From Nephrocerus scutellatus (lineage: Eukaryota; Arthropoda; Insecta; Diptera; Pipunculidae), in the NCBI GenBank assembly GCA_947095585.1, contig OX352761.1, positions 111,277,890 through 111,341,889 of the forward strand: 64,000 nucleotides of DNA. Reading direction: 5' to 3'. Below, one piece after another: positions 10,111-22,575 of the stretch (position 1 is the first letter of the stretch; the number at the start of each line of letters is the position of its first letter). Both the position numbers and the translations under genes were made by a program. Below the pieces are notes generated by a model that worked only from the letters and a program-made list of their open reading frames with translations, had not been told where the DNA came from and ran no database searches.

Positions 10111-13100
10111 CATCAAAAATTTTAATTTTTATAGGTTGTTATACTTTTTTTCTTTGTGTTTTCTTTCTCTTTTCTTTATAAAATATTTATAAACATATAA
10201 AATGTCTAAGAATTCTTCTAAAGTTACTCATGCACGTCAGTCATCGGATCCGAAATTAAGGATTGGGCCTAGTAGTAGGAGTACAATAAAGTGTATACAA
10301 TGCTGGTAATAGGTGCTTGGTCCTTAAGTCGGTACAGACAAGTGAGGTTTAACGACACGAAACCCACTTCACCATGAAGTCTAAAATGGTCAGGGCACTT
10401 CTAGCGATTGCTATAGGAAAGGAAGAGTTCGGTGTAGGCTAATTGGCACTGTGTGACGACACGAAATCCATTTACAATGAAAGTCAAAAATATCGCAATC
10501 CCGAAGGACTACGACTAGAATGAAAAGTATCTGGAATGTTCGGGTAAGTGAATTTCACTTGGCTACGACAGTGTATTAAAAAGCCGTAATTTATTATGTG
10601 TTCGGAAGAACATGGTAGGATTATGGTTTCTAAGACGAAGTCACACTGCTCTAGATTGGTGATACCTATCGCTCCTCACACAAAATGATGTTCCCAGGCA
10701 GTATCATGATATTTTTGGAAATACCGGCGGTGATTGTGCGCAAATCATGTGCAATTCTATATTTTTTGTATTATATAGCATTCTTAATTATCCAGTTGTG
10801 TCATTTTGTTGCGCAGTGAACTCAACCGTTCTGCTATGTTATATTTATATCGAGTCATGCGATAACATTCCATCGATTGGATTTGATATCTCCCTTTACT
10901 CCGCTTATCATTCTATTCATATGGACTATTACCGTGCATATTAACCTTTAATCTTTTAATCATGCCAAAGAAGTATAATTTCTAGCACGCATACAAAAGT
11001 CCACGCACCCACTTTTTTTTAGAGATACCTCTTTAAAAAAATAAACAATGAAGTTAACAGCAATCAGCGAGAAAATACTCCGTTGTTTCTCATTGAATTG
11101 TATGCTAAAGGCAATTGTCATAGATTATACGGGACTGGGCGGGGTACAGAAAAACACATGGAGCATTCTAGTTGAAATCGGTTGTAATATGCTTTCCTGT
11201 TCAAAGCTAATACATGACACGATGCTTTGATTACAAGAAATTTAAATGATTGCAACGAAAACACTAATTTTTTCCTTTACTGCTTTACATTTATGAAAGT
11301 AAGCTATGGTATAAAAGTAGGAAGGAACTTCTGCGGGAGAGCTTCAGGAGACATTACGAGAGAGTATGATTGATTGCCGTAACTAAGGAGATAACATCAA
11401 TGCCGTCACATATAGGTACGCTTAGGAAGGGCTTATAATATAGAGGTTCACATATGCTGGTTCTGCGTAAGGTAGAATGCCTACTGATTGCAGAAGAATG
11501 CTAGAGGGAAATGTATGAGGAATTTAATTGAATTTAAATGTATGGTGGAAAAGTGGCAAAAATGCAAAAAAAATCTCTACTCCATTTTATTAAAATACTG
11601 TGTCAACTTTACGATGTGTATAGTGTATTCAAGTACTAGAGGACATCGATATTTATTGCTTTCCACCGTAGCAAAAATTTCCTTCAATCTATCTGTAAGG
11701 ACAATGAGCGAATGGATAACTGATAAAAAATTGACAAAGGAGCAAAAACGCAATTTTATGACTTGTCAATACGGTTAGCAACCATTCAACATGCGTGATT
11801 TTTATGAGTAGGTCTATTCATTCCTGGTAATCTTCATTTTTAGCATCACGCCATTCACATATCCCCATATAACGCATTAAATTAGAGCATGTGATACATC
11901 GTAAATCCAAAATCAGGTAAATTTGCAATAAGAATGAGAGTGAGTGGTATCAAAAAAAAAATTGCGTTGTCCCACTTCCTCATCTCCGAACCAAAACTCA
12001 AGGGAATGCAATGGCGAAGATTTTCACTCTTGAAGTGACGCATCGTAAAAGTCATGGAATATTTTTGCTGTAGTTTTTTTTTCTTCTTCTTCTTTTCTGG
12101 CTTTACAAACATGGTCCTGATTCCTGGTCGGTTGGCATAATTGGAACATGTGATCATAAAACCAAAGCAAACGCGTGAAATCGTTAAATCTGATCAGAAA
12201 AGTCTTTTATGGTTCATGGTCTGTTAAAAGGATATTATCCACTTTTGCGAGACGTGCAATCATGTGAGCTCGAAGGCAAAGGGCCATACTAATACTTGAA
12301 ATGTTCCTGTACTGAGAAACACAAAATTTTCCAATACCTTTATCTTCACCATATAGTTAACCCAAGTTAAGGTGGCAAGCGTCGGCCATATAAAAAAAAA
12401 AGAACGAATTTTCACTCATAGGCAATCGTATACTCATCGTGTGCAGCCAATGGGTTAAACAGTGAATAAGGCTCATAGACGATCAAATCTTATCTAACCC
12501 ATCGGCAAATTGTGATTACAGGTCGATAGTTGCATACATAGTGCCATCCAGTCGAAACGACTTCCCGACTCTGCGAACCCATACCTATTTAAGTAAAACC
12601 CGTAAGGAATTTAATTCGGCCATTCTTTGATATAGGCTTGACGCGATTTTTCTTCTCATCTATTAATGGATCGATATTTCTATATGGTCATCACTTTATT
12701 TGTCATAAAACCTAAACAAATAAAACCAAATATTTTATCCCAACAATAAGGACTCATTTTATTATGCAACCTCCAGCAGAATTTTTAGAGATTCAACCTG
12801 GCCAACAACGCAAAATATTCTCTGATCAATTTATGATTTTCATAACAAAATAGTAAGGGTATTCTAAAAAGCTTGCAGGCTTTTATTGAAAATCGAATAC
12901 AGATGAAAATAATGAGTAGTCCGCAAGTCGAGGAGGGAGAGTTGTATTCATCCATTCAATGCACACCATAGACCCAAAAATATGAATGTCCACCCTAAGG
13001 TGGAAATCACCGGAAATCTCCTGCTGACCATCTGCCTGCCGAATACGGCATTCATTATTATTTTGTGATAAAAGTAAATATCCTTTGGGGGATACCTATA

Positions 13101-15283
13101 ACCAAATGTAAACTGTGAACAGAAAATATCTGCACAAGAGTATATCTGAAGGACGACAAAAGTCTTACAAGTCGATGGCCGATGATTATTATTAGCAACC
13201 ACACACCGCACACCACTTTACTATTCTTCTCACAGTTTCTGTGTAAGATGTGACATCTGGTTTGCCTGGATATCTGCCCTGAAGCTATAGCCTTTGTGTT
13301 TTACGTCGGTGGCTGTCACACACTTTCTTTTGTAGCAGAAGCAGCCGAAAAGAGTCTGCTACAAATCGAATCATGTCACGTGCTAGTTTATTTGTCAATC
13401 ATCCAGTATTTCGTCCCTGAATCTCATTATTGAGTGTTGCGCAAATTTCCAAATTCTCTGGGGTCCTACCTGTTTGGGAGTCGTCGCAGATTCGTAAGTG
13501 ATACTTAGCCTGCTCTTTATGGTGAGCTGGGATAGAAGATTGTAATCAAAGTTGACAGCGATTATAGGTGAAATTGGTTTGTCTTTGCAGGGAGGTATTT
13601 TTGTCAATTGTTCTTAGTAGTAGGGACGGCGGGCGTGGTAGTCAATAAATCCGCTAAGAAGTGTGAAACAACTCAACTACCGAAGCAACTAGCCCTTATT
13701 TTGGATGGCGCTACCAATACTGGCATAAATTACATTTGCTTTTATTTATATTTTAAAATAAAATTATTTGATTTGCGTTATTTTAAGTGAAATTGTTGTT
13801 TTAACGAATACAATAGTATGAGCTGCTTCAAATTACGTAAATGTTTAACATACTAGGACTGATTGCAACTGACTGAGTGCAACTTTCACCTTCATATTGG
13901 AAATTTCAGAAACAAATGAAAAGCATTTTGTGAATTTGCAAATTTAAGTAAAAAGATCCTGTCAAACACAAGAAAATGTGATTTTGTTAGTTTTTAGTTT
14001 ATTCCTGTGTCAAACAAGTCCACTACAAACGACGCAACTTTGTCGTCTGTTGTGCTTCCTTTAAGCTCTCAGCATCCTGATTTTGGCACATATGTGAGAT
14101 GGAAAAAAATCTAACGAACTAAATGCCACACGGGACTTCTTTCTCTGTGAAACCCCACTGGCACTGAATGAACAATTCCTTGCATTAAGAAAGACAATAT
14201 AACGAAGCAAAGTAGACAGACTTATTTTTGGTCAGAAAAGTGTGACAAATTGAATTATGTCCTTGTCTGCACTCTTTTAACTTAATAATATTTCAACACT
14301 GCCCTGGAGACTTGAAGGTGGGCAAAGAAAGGAAAAGTAAAATACTGTCAGTTAACGAACTGGTCGGATGCATACCTTAGGGATGCATATATACCTTTGT
14401 GAAGTGGTATTTTCTCTAATGTAGAGATCACCCGTTGGCTGTAAGGGTTGCTGTAAATAACTACGGGTATGATTGGTAAAACTTTGAAAAGGTCCTACTT
14501 AAAGTGAATTAAGTATTTGAGAATTTGAGTATCAATATGGTTATAGACTGTATTCTGTGGTGTACGTTATCTTTTATTGCAAAACTAAACGGAAGTATTT
14601 TAAATTGCAATTTGAATTTACAATTTACACTAAAAAAGATTCAATTTTCTTCTGCCAGTTCTGTCACAGGTTTTCACTTCCTCATCACGTGTGTGATTCA
14701 GACTATACCACAAGTTGCCTAATATAACGAGTTAATATCAGATTTCATGTCACGTGCGTGATACCTTTTACAAATTACCACTCTTTACAGCCACTAAAAT
14801 AGTGGATAAAGGGTGTGTGAATCTACTGAGACCTCAATTCAAGCCACTTCAACGTTTAACGATTTAAGTTTCCTTTGCAAACGAGCTAATCAGTAGATAA
14901 CTATCAACATGTATCACACGTACTCAGATATTAGCAAAATGAGGATTGAATAAGTAATTTAGTTCGTATAGCACTTTATGTAGCTACCGGTACTCGTACT
15001 CCACGATCTGGTAATGGATATCAAATTTTAAGGTCATAAGTGGTTAAGTAATAATACTTAATTCAAAGGACAGTCTTTCTTTTATATGACAAAATCTACA
15101 GATGATCTGATATCGGAGGGAAGCATATAAATATTATTTTGTTTAAGAGATTTCTGGAAGCTGCTAATAGTTGGATAGAAGAGAGAGTTCTTCTTTTGCG
15201 ACGTCCTAGTTTTCCAATGGAGTTTGTTTAGCGTTTCAATTTCTCTATACTCGTCATTTAATCACAGAAAAGTACATAAATTA

Positions 15284-15291
<8 letters not shown>
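10111..15291. other. Long unassigned stretch, short ORFs only
   Basis: Nearly 5.2 kb with no recognised gene or repeat. A two-unit imperfect direct repeat with a step of 104 bp begins at 10353 and 10457 (both start CGACACGAAA). Short frames of 60-96 codons (10747-10944, 11488-11778, 12948-13211 minus, 13395-13607 minus) carry no domain I know. The 13200-13610 stretch is somewhat less AT-rich than its neighbours. This could be intron or intergenic DNA. Confidence 0.45.
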
Positions 15292-15314
<23 letters not shown>

Positions 15315-15316
15315 TA
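15292..15316. repeat. (AT)n microsatellite
   Basis: An uninterrupted run of AT dinucleotides about 25 bp long, preceded by an A-run. Confidence 0.95.
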
Positions 15317-15410
15317 AATAATTTTCGTTCGTCATACTCGTCCAGATAAGCGAATAACTGAACGTCTGGTGGAGGAATTTGAGTCAACTTAATAAAACGA
15401 ATTATAATGT

Positions 15411-15575
15411 GGCACCGTGACTCTATTGGTTAGTGCGTTGGACTTCTGCGAAGTAGGTTATAGGTTCGAATCCAAGAAAACTCCAAACATAATTCATCAC
15501 GCACAACACAAATGTTCGCAAGAAGCTCGACCTTGGACCTCAACGGTCTGTTATATATTATAATATATTCTTTCA
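15411..15575 (+). mobile_element. tRNA-derived SINE, copy 2
   Basis: The plus-strand head GGCACCGTGACTCTATTGG with TTAGTGCG is a tRNA-like A-box region, followed 30-odd bases later by the B-box-like ATAGGTTCGAATCCAAG. The body then reads CACAACACAAATG, AAGAAGCTCGACCTTGGAC and GGTCTGTTATA, matching copy 1 (in reverse) and copy 3. It is shorter than copy 1 and ends against the 3' end of the LINE-B copy at 15576, so one of the two may have inserted beside or into the other. Confidence 0.75.
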
Positions 15576-16735
15576 TGGGCACACGCTCAAGGGGTTAAAA
15601 CACTTATGATACTAGGCACAGCGTGGGCACTAAGGTATCAAGGATCAAAAAAAGAGGAGATGTCGATGTGCATGCTTTTTGAATGCCTGTTGATAATATT
15701 GATGCGGGAATACAGATCTTGGTAAAGCACTTTCGTGTTGTATAACTAAAGAAAATGTATCTAAACAACACAGTACGTCTCAAGATAAGCTTGAGGGTAA
15801 ACTGATGAGCATTGCGTATTGCGGTTGAATTCAAGGAGAGGTGGCATGTAACTGGCTATTTCTCTTGAGCACCGCTGGTGGAAGAAGCGATAGAACAGTG
15901 AAAAGCCGGAAAATTCCTGCGATGTTCAAGCGAATCTATTAGTTTCTCTATGTTTACGTCACCGATAAGTCTTATCGCACGTTACTGTATTCTGTCAAGC
16001 TGATACAAGGTGGCCTTAGGTGCACCTGACCAGACATGACAGTTATACTCAAGTTTAGGTCGAATGAATGCCTTTTAGATAATAGCCAGATCAGATGGAG
16101 TGAAATATTTCTTACACCGTGTTAGGAAGCCAAGGCACTTCGCAGCATTTTTTGCGACGTTGAGTATACGGTCACTTCAACAAAGCTTTCCGTGACGCAC
16201 ATACACATCTCCTCTTTTCTCCTCCTCTTCCTTAACGCCCATGATGTGCCAAGCATATAGCCGAGTATTATAAGGATGCGAACCCCTTGAAGCGTGCGCG
16301 AATTATAAAAAAAAAATACCAAGAAGGAACAGGTTTTCAGTTTCCATGGAAAACGGCTGGATGGTATACAATTTCGCTTCAACGAAACAAGACAACATTG
16401 GGTTAATTTAACGAATTTAACGTTGTACAACTTTGCTTTCACCAAACTTGTGAAAAGACTGGTTCCACTTTTCGGTGACATATGCCATCAGATCACCAGT
16501 AGAACGTTGTCCACGGAAACCATATTGGCGGTCATTGAGTAGTTCTCGTGATTCAAGATAATTCATAAACTGACGGTTAATCAGCGTTTCCATGACTTTA
16601 GAAAGAAGGGACGTTAATGCTATTTGTCGGTACGAAGAGAGACATGATGGTTCGTCTTTTTTATATAGGCTGGACAAAGGCTGTTTTCCAACTACTTGGG
16701 AAGAGTCAAGAAGTATAGGATAAGTAGAAAAGCGT
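15576..16735 (-). mobile_element. LINE-B copy 2, RT fragment to 3' end
   Basis: Minus-strand reading contains 'SLYKKDEPSCLSSYRQIALT', 'LLSKVMETLINRQF', 'LNDRQYGFRGQRSTGDLMAY' and 'VTEKWNQSFHKFGESKVV' (16690-16430), the N-terminal half of an RT domain. The catalytic motif-A and YADD centre is missing, and sequence then jumps to the C-terminal domain (about 16150-15840). The 3' boundary block 'cacacgctcaagggg' at 15580 matches 'cacacgcttaaggga' of copy 3 at 55256. It is an internally deleted, inactive copy. Confidence 0.85.
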
Positions 16736-17570
16736 ATGTTTATGGTCCAGCGGATTTGTGTATGCTGAGGTTGGATTTGAAAGTCATCTGGAGTTTTTCT
16801 TGGCTTATTAATTTATTCATGGTAAGCCTGCATGGTTGTATCAGTTAATTTTGGGATGCCTAATGATCTCATGGCTTTAAAATGTTCTATTTTGAATTTG
16901 TGCTACCATAAGATCGCTTTAGGAGGAGCAACTTTGAGTTGTTGCTATTTTCCTTGAAATGGAGCTAATTTTCTTATGCCTCTTTTATATAAAGAATGCC
17001 ATTTTTCAGTATTCCGGCAAATTTTGTTCCTTTTGCATTTCCGGAACGGTGTCATTTGTTACTCATTGTATTTGTGCTTTACTAACCGTTTTTTTGTGTG
17101 CATAGAAATAATATCCGCAAATTTTCGCATAAGCTACTTCTTTAAGCGCTCACTAGTGTGTTCATTGTTAGTAAGGCGCTTCGAATTATTTTATCGCTCT
17201 GTTAACTTTTTTATATTCAGTGGGAGCAGCATAGTGTAACTATCGATCTTTGGTGGATTATAAAGTTTATAAGTTCATTTGTTTGTCAGTTTGGGTCTTA
17301 CCAATGTGGTAATTTTTTTGTATTACGTTGGCGCCTTTTTGCAACTCTTGCTTTCTGTACTGTTCTTACCCATAGAACTGTTGCTTTCTCACGCCAGTGA
17401 AATATTTTTACGCAACTCCGCAGCTTTTTATATTTTTCTTGGATTGCTGGAGTCCTATGAGATTGTAGCATTGCTCGGTAAGTAACATTCTCTCATTCAC
17501 CTGTCGCCAGTTTTCAGACATCAAAAATCCAGTCTTTCCGAACTCTATGACGACTTAAGACCTTAAGTGG
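16736..17570 (-). mobile_element. LINE-A copy 2, very old fragment
   Basis: Blocks on the minus strand correspond in order to the intact LINE-A layout: 16800-16920 corresponds to the segment after the RT catalytic region ('ggcttatt... gggatgcc... ctcatggctttaa'), 17180-17260 to the RT linker ('ttatcgctctgttaa', 'gtgggagcagcatagtgt'), and 17290-17560 to the region between endonuclease and RT ('gagattgtagcattgctcggta'). Divergence is higher than in copies 3 and 4, so it is an older insertion. Confidence 0.65.
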
Positions 17571-18814
17571 AACCGTCAGTTCCAAAACTCTTCGCCGGTC
17601 AATTATTTACGAGTATGTACGAGTATTTTAATGAAATATGTATGTACTTTGTCAAAAAAATCTTTATATCACCAAAGAACTTGCACGTTTGTCATTATTT
17701 CCACTGTATTACCACAATAAAAATTACGTCATGTCCGGCATTAATATCGAACTGACCCAGATACACTCACTTTAATTAAGAAAACAAAGCATTCCAATAT
17801 TCGCCAACGCCAATCGTACACAAACTGTTTAATAACGAATAACCATTAACAACAACATTTATAGGTATTGAAGAATTATTGGTTATTCTTTGGTTATTCT
17901 GCAAAACGCTGCACAGACATTTCCCCAAAACCTCATATGTTTATCTATCTTTAATTCAAACGCCCGATGTTTCACGATGTAATAACCAAAATTAATTTCG
18001 ATAATTGCCTCAATGTACTCATCCATAATATAGGGAAATTTCATAATGGTCATTTGGACGCATTATTATGCGAATTTTATCGTGATTGTTGAGTGGGGCG
18101 ACTAATGCTGAGCGTATGAGCGCACATATTTCGCAAATATCATGAATATGCCCACCACTGCTTACTAAGGAATAAGTTCATAATTTTCGTTTTAATTTTT
18201 ATTAACGTACAAAACTCTCGCAAAATTCTCTGTAAATATGTTCTCTGCTCGAGAAGCTTATAAGCATTTCGCAAAGTCGGCATTTTTGCTGGGTAATAGA
18301 ATCCATGTGGATTTTTTTACGAATTTCATGAAAGATTATTAAGAATTTTACGTTAATATTGATGTATGATTGTGTATGGATGTATGAAAGGAAAATTTTT
18401 TTAATGCGCTAAAAGTTTAACGACGCCACATTAAAGAATCGTATGGTCACCTCAATACTCATATTGCTCTTTCTTCTACTTGTGCTGGGGGATGTTTTGT
18501 TGGTTGGTCAAAAAATGTAAAAATTTAACGAAGCGAGTATCGAAATAATTTCTATTGGTGAAACATCAAAAAAGTGGAATTGAATATATTACAATTGTGT
18601 TGCATTGCTATTGCAATGAAAAGTCCTTGCCAATATGGATTGATTGAATATTTTATTTAAAATTTAGTTGAAGCAATGAAAACTCTTTGCCTATGCCTTG
18701 TAGTTGGGGAATCGCCAGAGTCAACTTTAAATTACTGTTTACTGGTATTGTGAAAGTAACCTATGGGAAAATTAAACGGAAAGGAGCAAAGACCCAAAGC
18801 TGTCCCATTCTCCT
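17571..18814. other. Unassigned AT-rich DNA
   Basis: No domain, repeat or RNA gene recognised. Short frames only. Confidence 0.45.
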
Positions 18815-19125
18815 AGCTCCGGCTTCTAACTAGATGGTAGAGTTCGGGTTGGAGTCTTCTGTGATAGACTGAAATTAAATACTTCCCTCATCTCCTTGTA
18901 TCAAGCTGAGGTGATAGCGATTGAGGAGGTCCTGAATTGGTTGAAACCAAACGTAATAACTTCAATCAATATTGTAAATTAAGTGAATAGAATAGGCGGT
19001 ATTCAAGTCGCTGGAATCAGTTTCTCTGACGTCAACGATGGCGATGAGCTGCCACTCATCTCTATATGATAAGTGTACGCAGTTAAAAATCATCAATCGG
19101 AAGTAGCCTCTTAAACCTAACCTAC
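18815..19125 (+). mobile_element. LINE-D-like RNase H fragment with CCTAA tail
   Basis: Plus-strand translation reads 'VRVGVFCDRLKLNTS', 'LYQAEVIAIEEVLNWLKPN', then, after frame changes, 'SLESVSLTSTMAMS'. These are RNase H blocks of the type in the LINE-D copies. It ends near 19113-19124 in AAACCTAACCTA, the same telomere-like tail as the LINE-D copies at 8246 and 37191. Stops interrupt the frame. Confidence 0.7.
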
Positions 19126-19584
19126 TCTTGCTTGCTGTATATATGAATGAATGATTCAAAATACGCTTAAGAAATTGGATGTTTAAATTGGAGTTCCGGA
19201 AGGTAGTCACTTTGGTTCATTGCTATTGTTTTTTAATGTATTTGGCCGGGTAACTAATGTGTTGTTACGAAAATGTAAATAGAAATATTTTATATCATTG
19301 TACATACTCACTTGTATATAAGAATTAGCCTTGGTATTGTATTAGAATGCAGAAATTGTATGCAATTAGGCAAAGTAATATTTGTTGTATTATAACAAAT
19401 TGTATGTAAGGAGGTTACACTAGTATGATCAGGTACATTCTAGTAGTAGAATACAGCAGAAATTTTATTTTTGCTATTTATCAATTAAAGTTGTAATTTG
19501 CGAATAAATAAACTTGTGTTCTATTTTTTTTATTTGCAAAATCCATTACGAAATCTAGAAAACTTAAATTTAATAACAAGTATC
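19126..19584. other. Unassigned AT-rich DNA
   Basis: Very AT-rich, with runs of TTGTA-like words. Nothing recognised. Confidence 0.4.
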
Positions 19585-22215
19585 ATCATATATGGCTCTA
19601 CGACCATATAGTTCTCACTCCACCGGTCCCGATTTCAAGCCGATGTCATTCAGTTTGGCATCCCTAAACTCTGGGCGTCCTGGTTCACGCCATCCTTCCC
19701 GCGTAGGCTTGGCCGACCTTGCAGTCGTGTTCCATAAATCCTACCGCAAAGGTCCTTTCGAGCAGGAATAACTTCGCTCATGGGAGCTAGGTGTCCTGCC
19801 AACCGGAGCCTACCGAGCTTAATTCTCTTCACGATGTCGACATCGGGGTAAGGATCGTAGATGTCATCATTATAGAGTCTACGGAATCGTTCATTCTCAC
19901 ATAAGGGGCCAACAATACTTCGTAAGACTTTCCTCTCAAATGCGGCTAAGAGGTCAGAATGATTTTTGCTAAGCACCCAAGTCTCGGATCTATATGTAAG
20001 TACTGGTATGACCATTGTCTTATATACCAGCAGCTTGGATGTTTTGGTTAAGTTCCAAGATTTGAAGAGTCTTGACAGACTATAGGATTTGTTGGCTTTA
20101 AGCAACCATTCGCGTATTTCTAGATATAGTTTCTAGAGATAGTTAAAGGAACTTCAAATTCGCGCTCCTCTATTTGAATTGAGGATCTTCCACTTGCAGA
20201 CGTGGCCACCATGTACCTTGTTTCACTCTAATAGAATTCGTGCCGCCTGTTTGATCTGGATGAAAGCTTCTTGTACAGCTCTTGGGTTTCTACCAACGAT
20301 GTCAATATCGTCTGCGTAAGCCAGTATCTGAATGGACTTATAGAGCATTGTTCCTCTCGCCATTACGTCCGAGTAGCGGATCAATTTCTCCAACGATAGG
20401 TTGAAGAGGACACAGGCCAGTCCATCCCTTGTCGTGGCCCGTTATAGATGTTGAATGGGCTTGATAGTGATCCGGATATTTTTACTTGGCTTATGACATT
20501 GGTCATGGGCAACCTACATAGTCTTGTCAATTTATTTGGGATGCCGAATTCTCGCATGGCATTATAAAGTTCTACTATATCTACGCTATCATAGGCGGCT
20601 TTAAAGTCTATAAAAAGATGGTGTAGTGAGTCTTTAAACTCTACATCAGTTTTTCTACGACAGTTTTTCATCACGTGCCTAAGGGTGTAGATCTGATCAG
20701 TTGTTGATTTGCCTGGGATGAAGCCACACTGGTATGCACCAATGATGACTTTAGCGTAAGGGGCTATCCTGCCTTGAAGGATAGAGGAGAAAATCGTATA
20801 CCACGATAATTGCTGCAAGTTGCGATATCTCCTTTCTTATGTATGGGGCACAGTCTTCTGGCATTGCTTCTTCATACCCTACTTGCCATCTTCCCATCGC
20901 TTTAAGATGCCTTTGAGATCGGCGATCAGATTACCCTCTTACGCGCAAACTTTGTTCTCGCAACGTCCATATTATTGCTTGCTGTTATCTCTATGAATCG
21001 TTCTCTATTGTCATTAATGTCATTGGTATGGGTGCCAATGTACTGCCTGAATACTGTATTGCTACCTATTTTGGCATTCATATAGACCAGAATGATTTTT
21101 ACGTTGTGAGGACAGGCAGGGAGTTCCTGTTCAACTGGGACAAATAATTCTTCTTTTTCATCATCTAGAGAATCCTCTGTAGGTGTGTGAACGTTTATGA
21201 GGCTTATGTTTTTAAATCAGCCCCGCACGCCAAGGGTGCATAGCCGTTCATTTACTGCTTTAAAGGCGATAACGGTGGGTATCATTCTTTAGCTGCCTAG
21301 AAACCCCACCCGAGCACGTAATGTCTTGCATTCTTCTTCTTCTTATGTCATATATCCCCTTGTGGATCGTAGGGCCTCTACTACGTATACGCGCTATCGC
21401 GCGAGGTTCCTGCCAATGAGCTTTAACTCTGTCCAACTCTTCCCCAATTGCCGTGACTCCTCCTCAACTGTTCTGCGCTATGTATTTCTCGGACGACTCG
21501 TTCTTCTACCATCCTGAGATAACGGATTCTATTGCACTACGTAGTTTGCTATGGAATTGTCACCTTTTCGGAGTGTAAGACCAATCCACTACCACTTCTC
21601 TCGTTGCGTTGTTGTTCCTATTGGTTCCTGACCCGTTCTCTGGTAAAGCTGTTCGTTAGAGATACGTTTAGGCCAGAAAACCCTTAAAGATGTTTCGTAG
21701 GCACCTATTTACGAACGTTGTTAATCTGCACCCATACAACAGCACAGATTCAACAACGGAACAGTCGCAACTTGGTGTTTAAGCTGATCGCATTGCTTGT
21801 CCATGATATAATGTCTTGCATGACAGCTGTAATATATGTCATATTCAGATTTTTGTAAGACACCATTCCCCGTATACTGCATCTCCTGAATTGCTGTTAT
21901 GTCAGCATTATATTTGGACAGGGTATTGGCTAGCTGCTTTGCAGCACGAACTATATGCAGTGAGTGTACGTTCCATTAGAAAATTCTTAAATCGTTTAGC
22001 CGTTTTCATTGCCGTGGTCGTCGTCGTTCATCAGTGTATCCGAGGCTGATTTTGGGTTCCGTTATATGTTTTTTTACGGGCGACGTTATTGGGCTCGCGT
22101 CAACCTTACTTTGAAGGGACTAGCCCGATCATTTCGCTTTTCCTATATTGGAGGAAAATTACCAGCGGCCACCACGTGGAGGTTTGAACGCACTTCCACT
22201 AGTCAGAGATAGTTT
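19585..22215 (-). mobile_element. LINE-A copy 3, nearly full layout, inactivated
   Basis: This is the longest LINE-A copy. Minus-strand order: about 22215-22000 5' leader; endonuclease N-terminus near 21950-21830 ('NADITAIQEM'-type reading over frameshifts); a LINE-F insertion at 21332-21808; endonuclease continuing 21318-20960 ('TVIAFKAVNERLCTLGVRG', 'ISLINVHTPTEDSLDDEKEE'); a deletion; RT from 20818 ('QCGFIPGKSTTDQIYTLRHV', 'FIDFKAAYDS', 'LAYADDIDI' near 20302-20330); and the C-terminal domain 20105-19650 ('DVDIVKRIKLGRLRLAGHLA', 'GRIYGTRLQGRPSLR'). The tail at 19585 is a short ATGATG-type repeat. The protein would nick target DNA and reverse transcribe its RNA. A -1 frameshift near 20424-20430 just after the RT 'GPRQG' motif breaks the ORF; copy 4 has the same lesion. 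Confidence 0.9.
21332..21808 (-). mobile_element. LINE-F 3' fragment inserted in LINE-A, 13-bp target duplication
   Basis: The inserted 477 bp is flanked by the direct repeat TAATGTCTTGCAT at 21319-21331 and 21809-21821, a 13-bp target-site duplication. The minus-strand reading near 21520-21340 resembles the C-terminal end of LINE ORF2 proteins ('RRTVEEE', 'GKSWTELK', 'VVEALRSTRG'), and the 3' end is a short GAA-type tail at 21332. Removing it restores a continuous LINE-A endonuclease region, proving it is the younger insertion. The insertion is strongly 5'-truncated. Confidence 0.8.
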
Positions 22216-22575
22216 CGGCCACATGCATTTCTAAAGCATTCTGTGTTATTCGTCCTACTCTGCTGATGGCTGAGCGCCTTAGTAACAAGTATGATAAAAA
22301 CATAAACTGGTTTATCCTCGTATCTTTGCCACTACAGACGGACATAATTAATTTTATTGTTTTTAGCATTCAGTCTAGGGTAAATTAAAAAAATCCTTTC
22401 ATGATTTTGTTCAATAAATTTCATTCAAACCTTCTCGACTATTTTATTATATTTTCTTCAATAAGTATTTTTTTTATTATAAATAACAATAACAATTTTA
22501 TACATGAATAATAGCTATTTGGACAATAATTGTTGCATAATAAAACTATAATTTATGTAATTCTCAATAGAAAAA

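Noticed and set aside
16976..17485. Hydrophobic plus-strand ORFs resembling membrane proteins
   Set aside because: They are antisense shadows of an old LINE-A copy on the minus strand; the hydrophobic look comes from its AT-rich composition.
22009..22212. Plus-strand ORF in the CG-richer patch at 22010-22212
   Set aside because: The patch fits the 5' leader of LINE-A copy 3 on the minus strand; the ORF is antisense to it.
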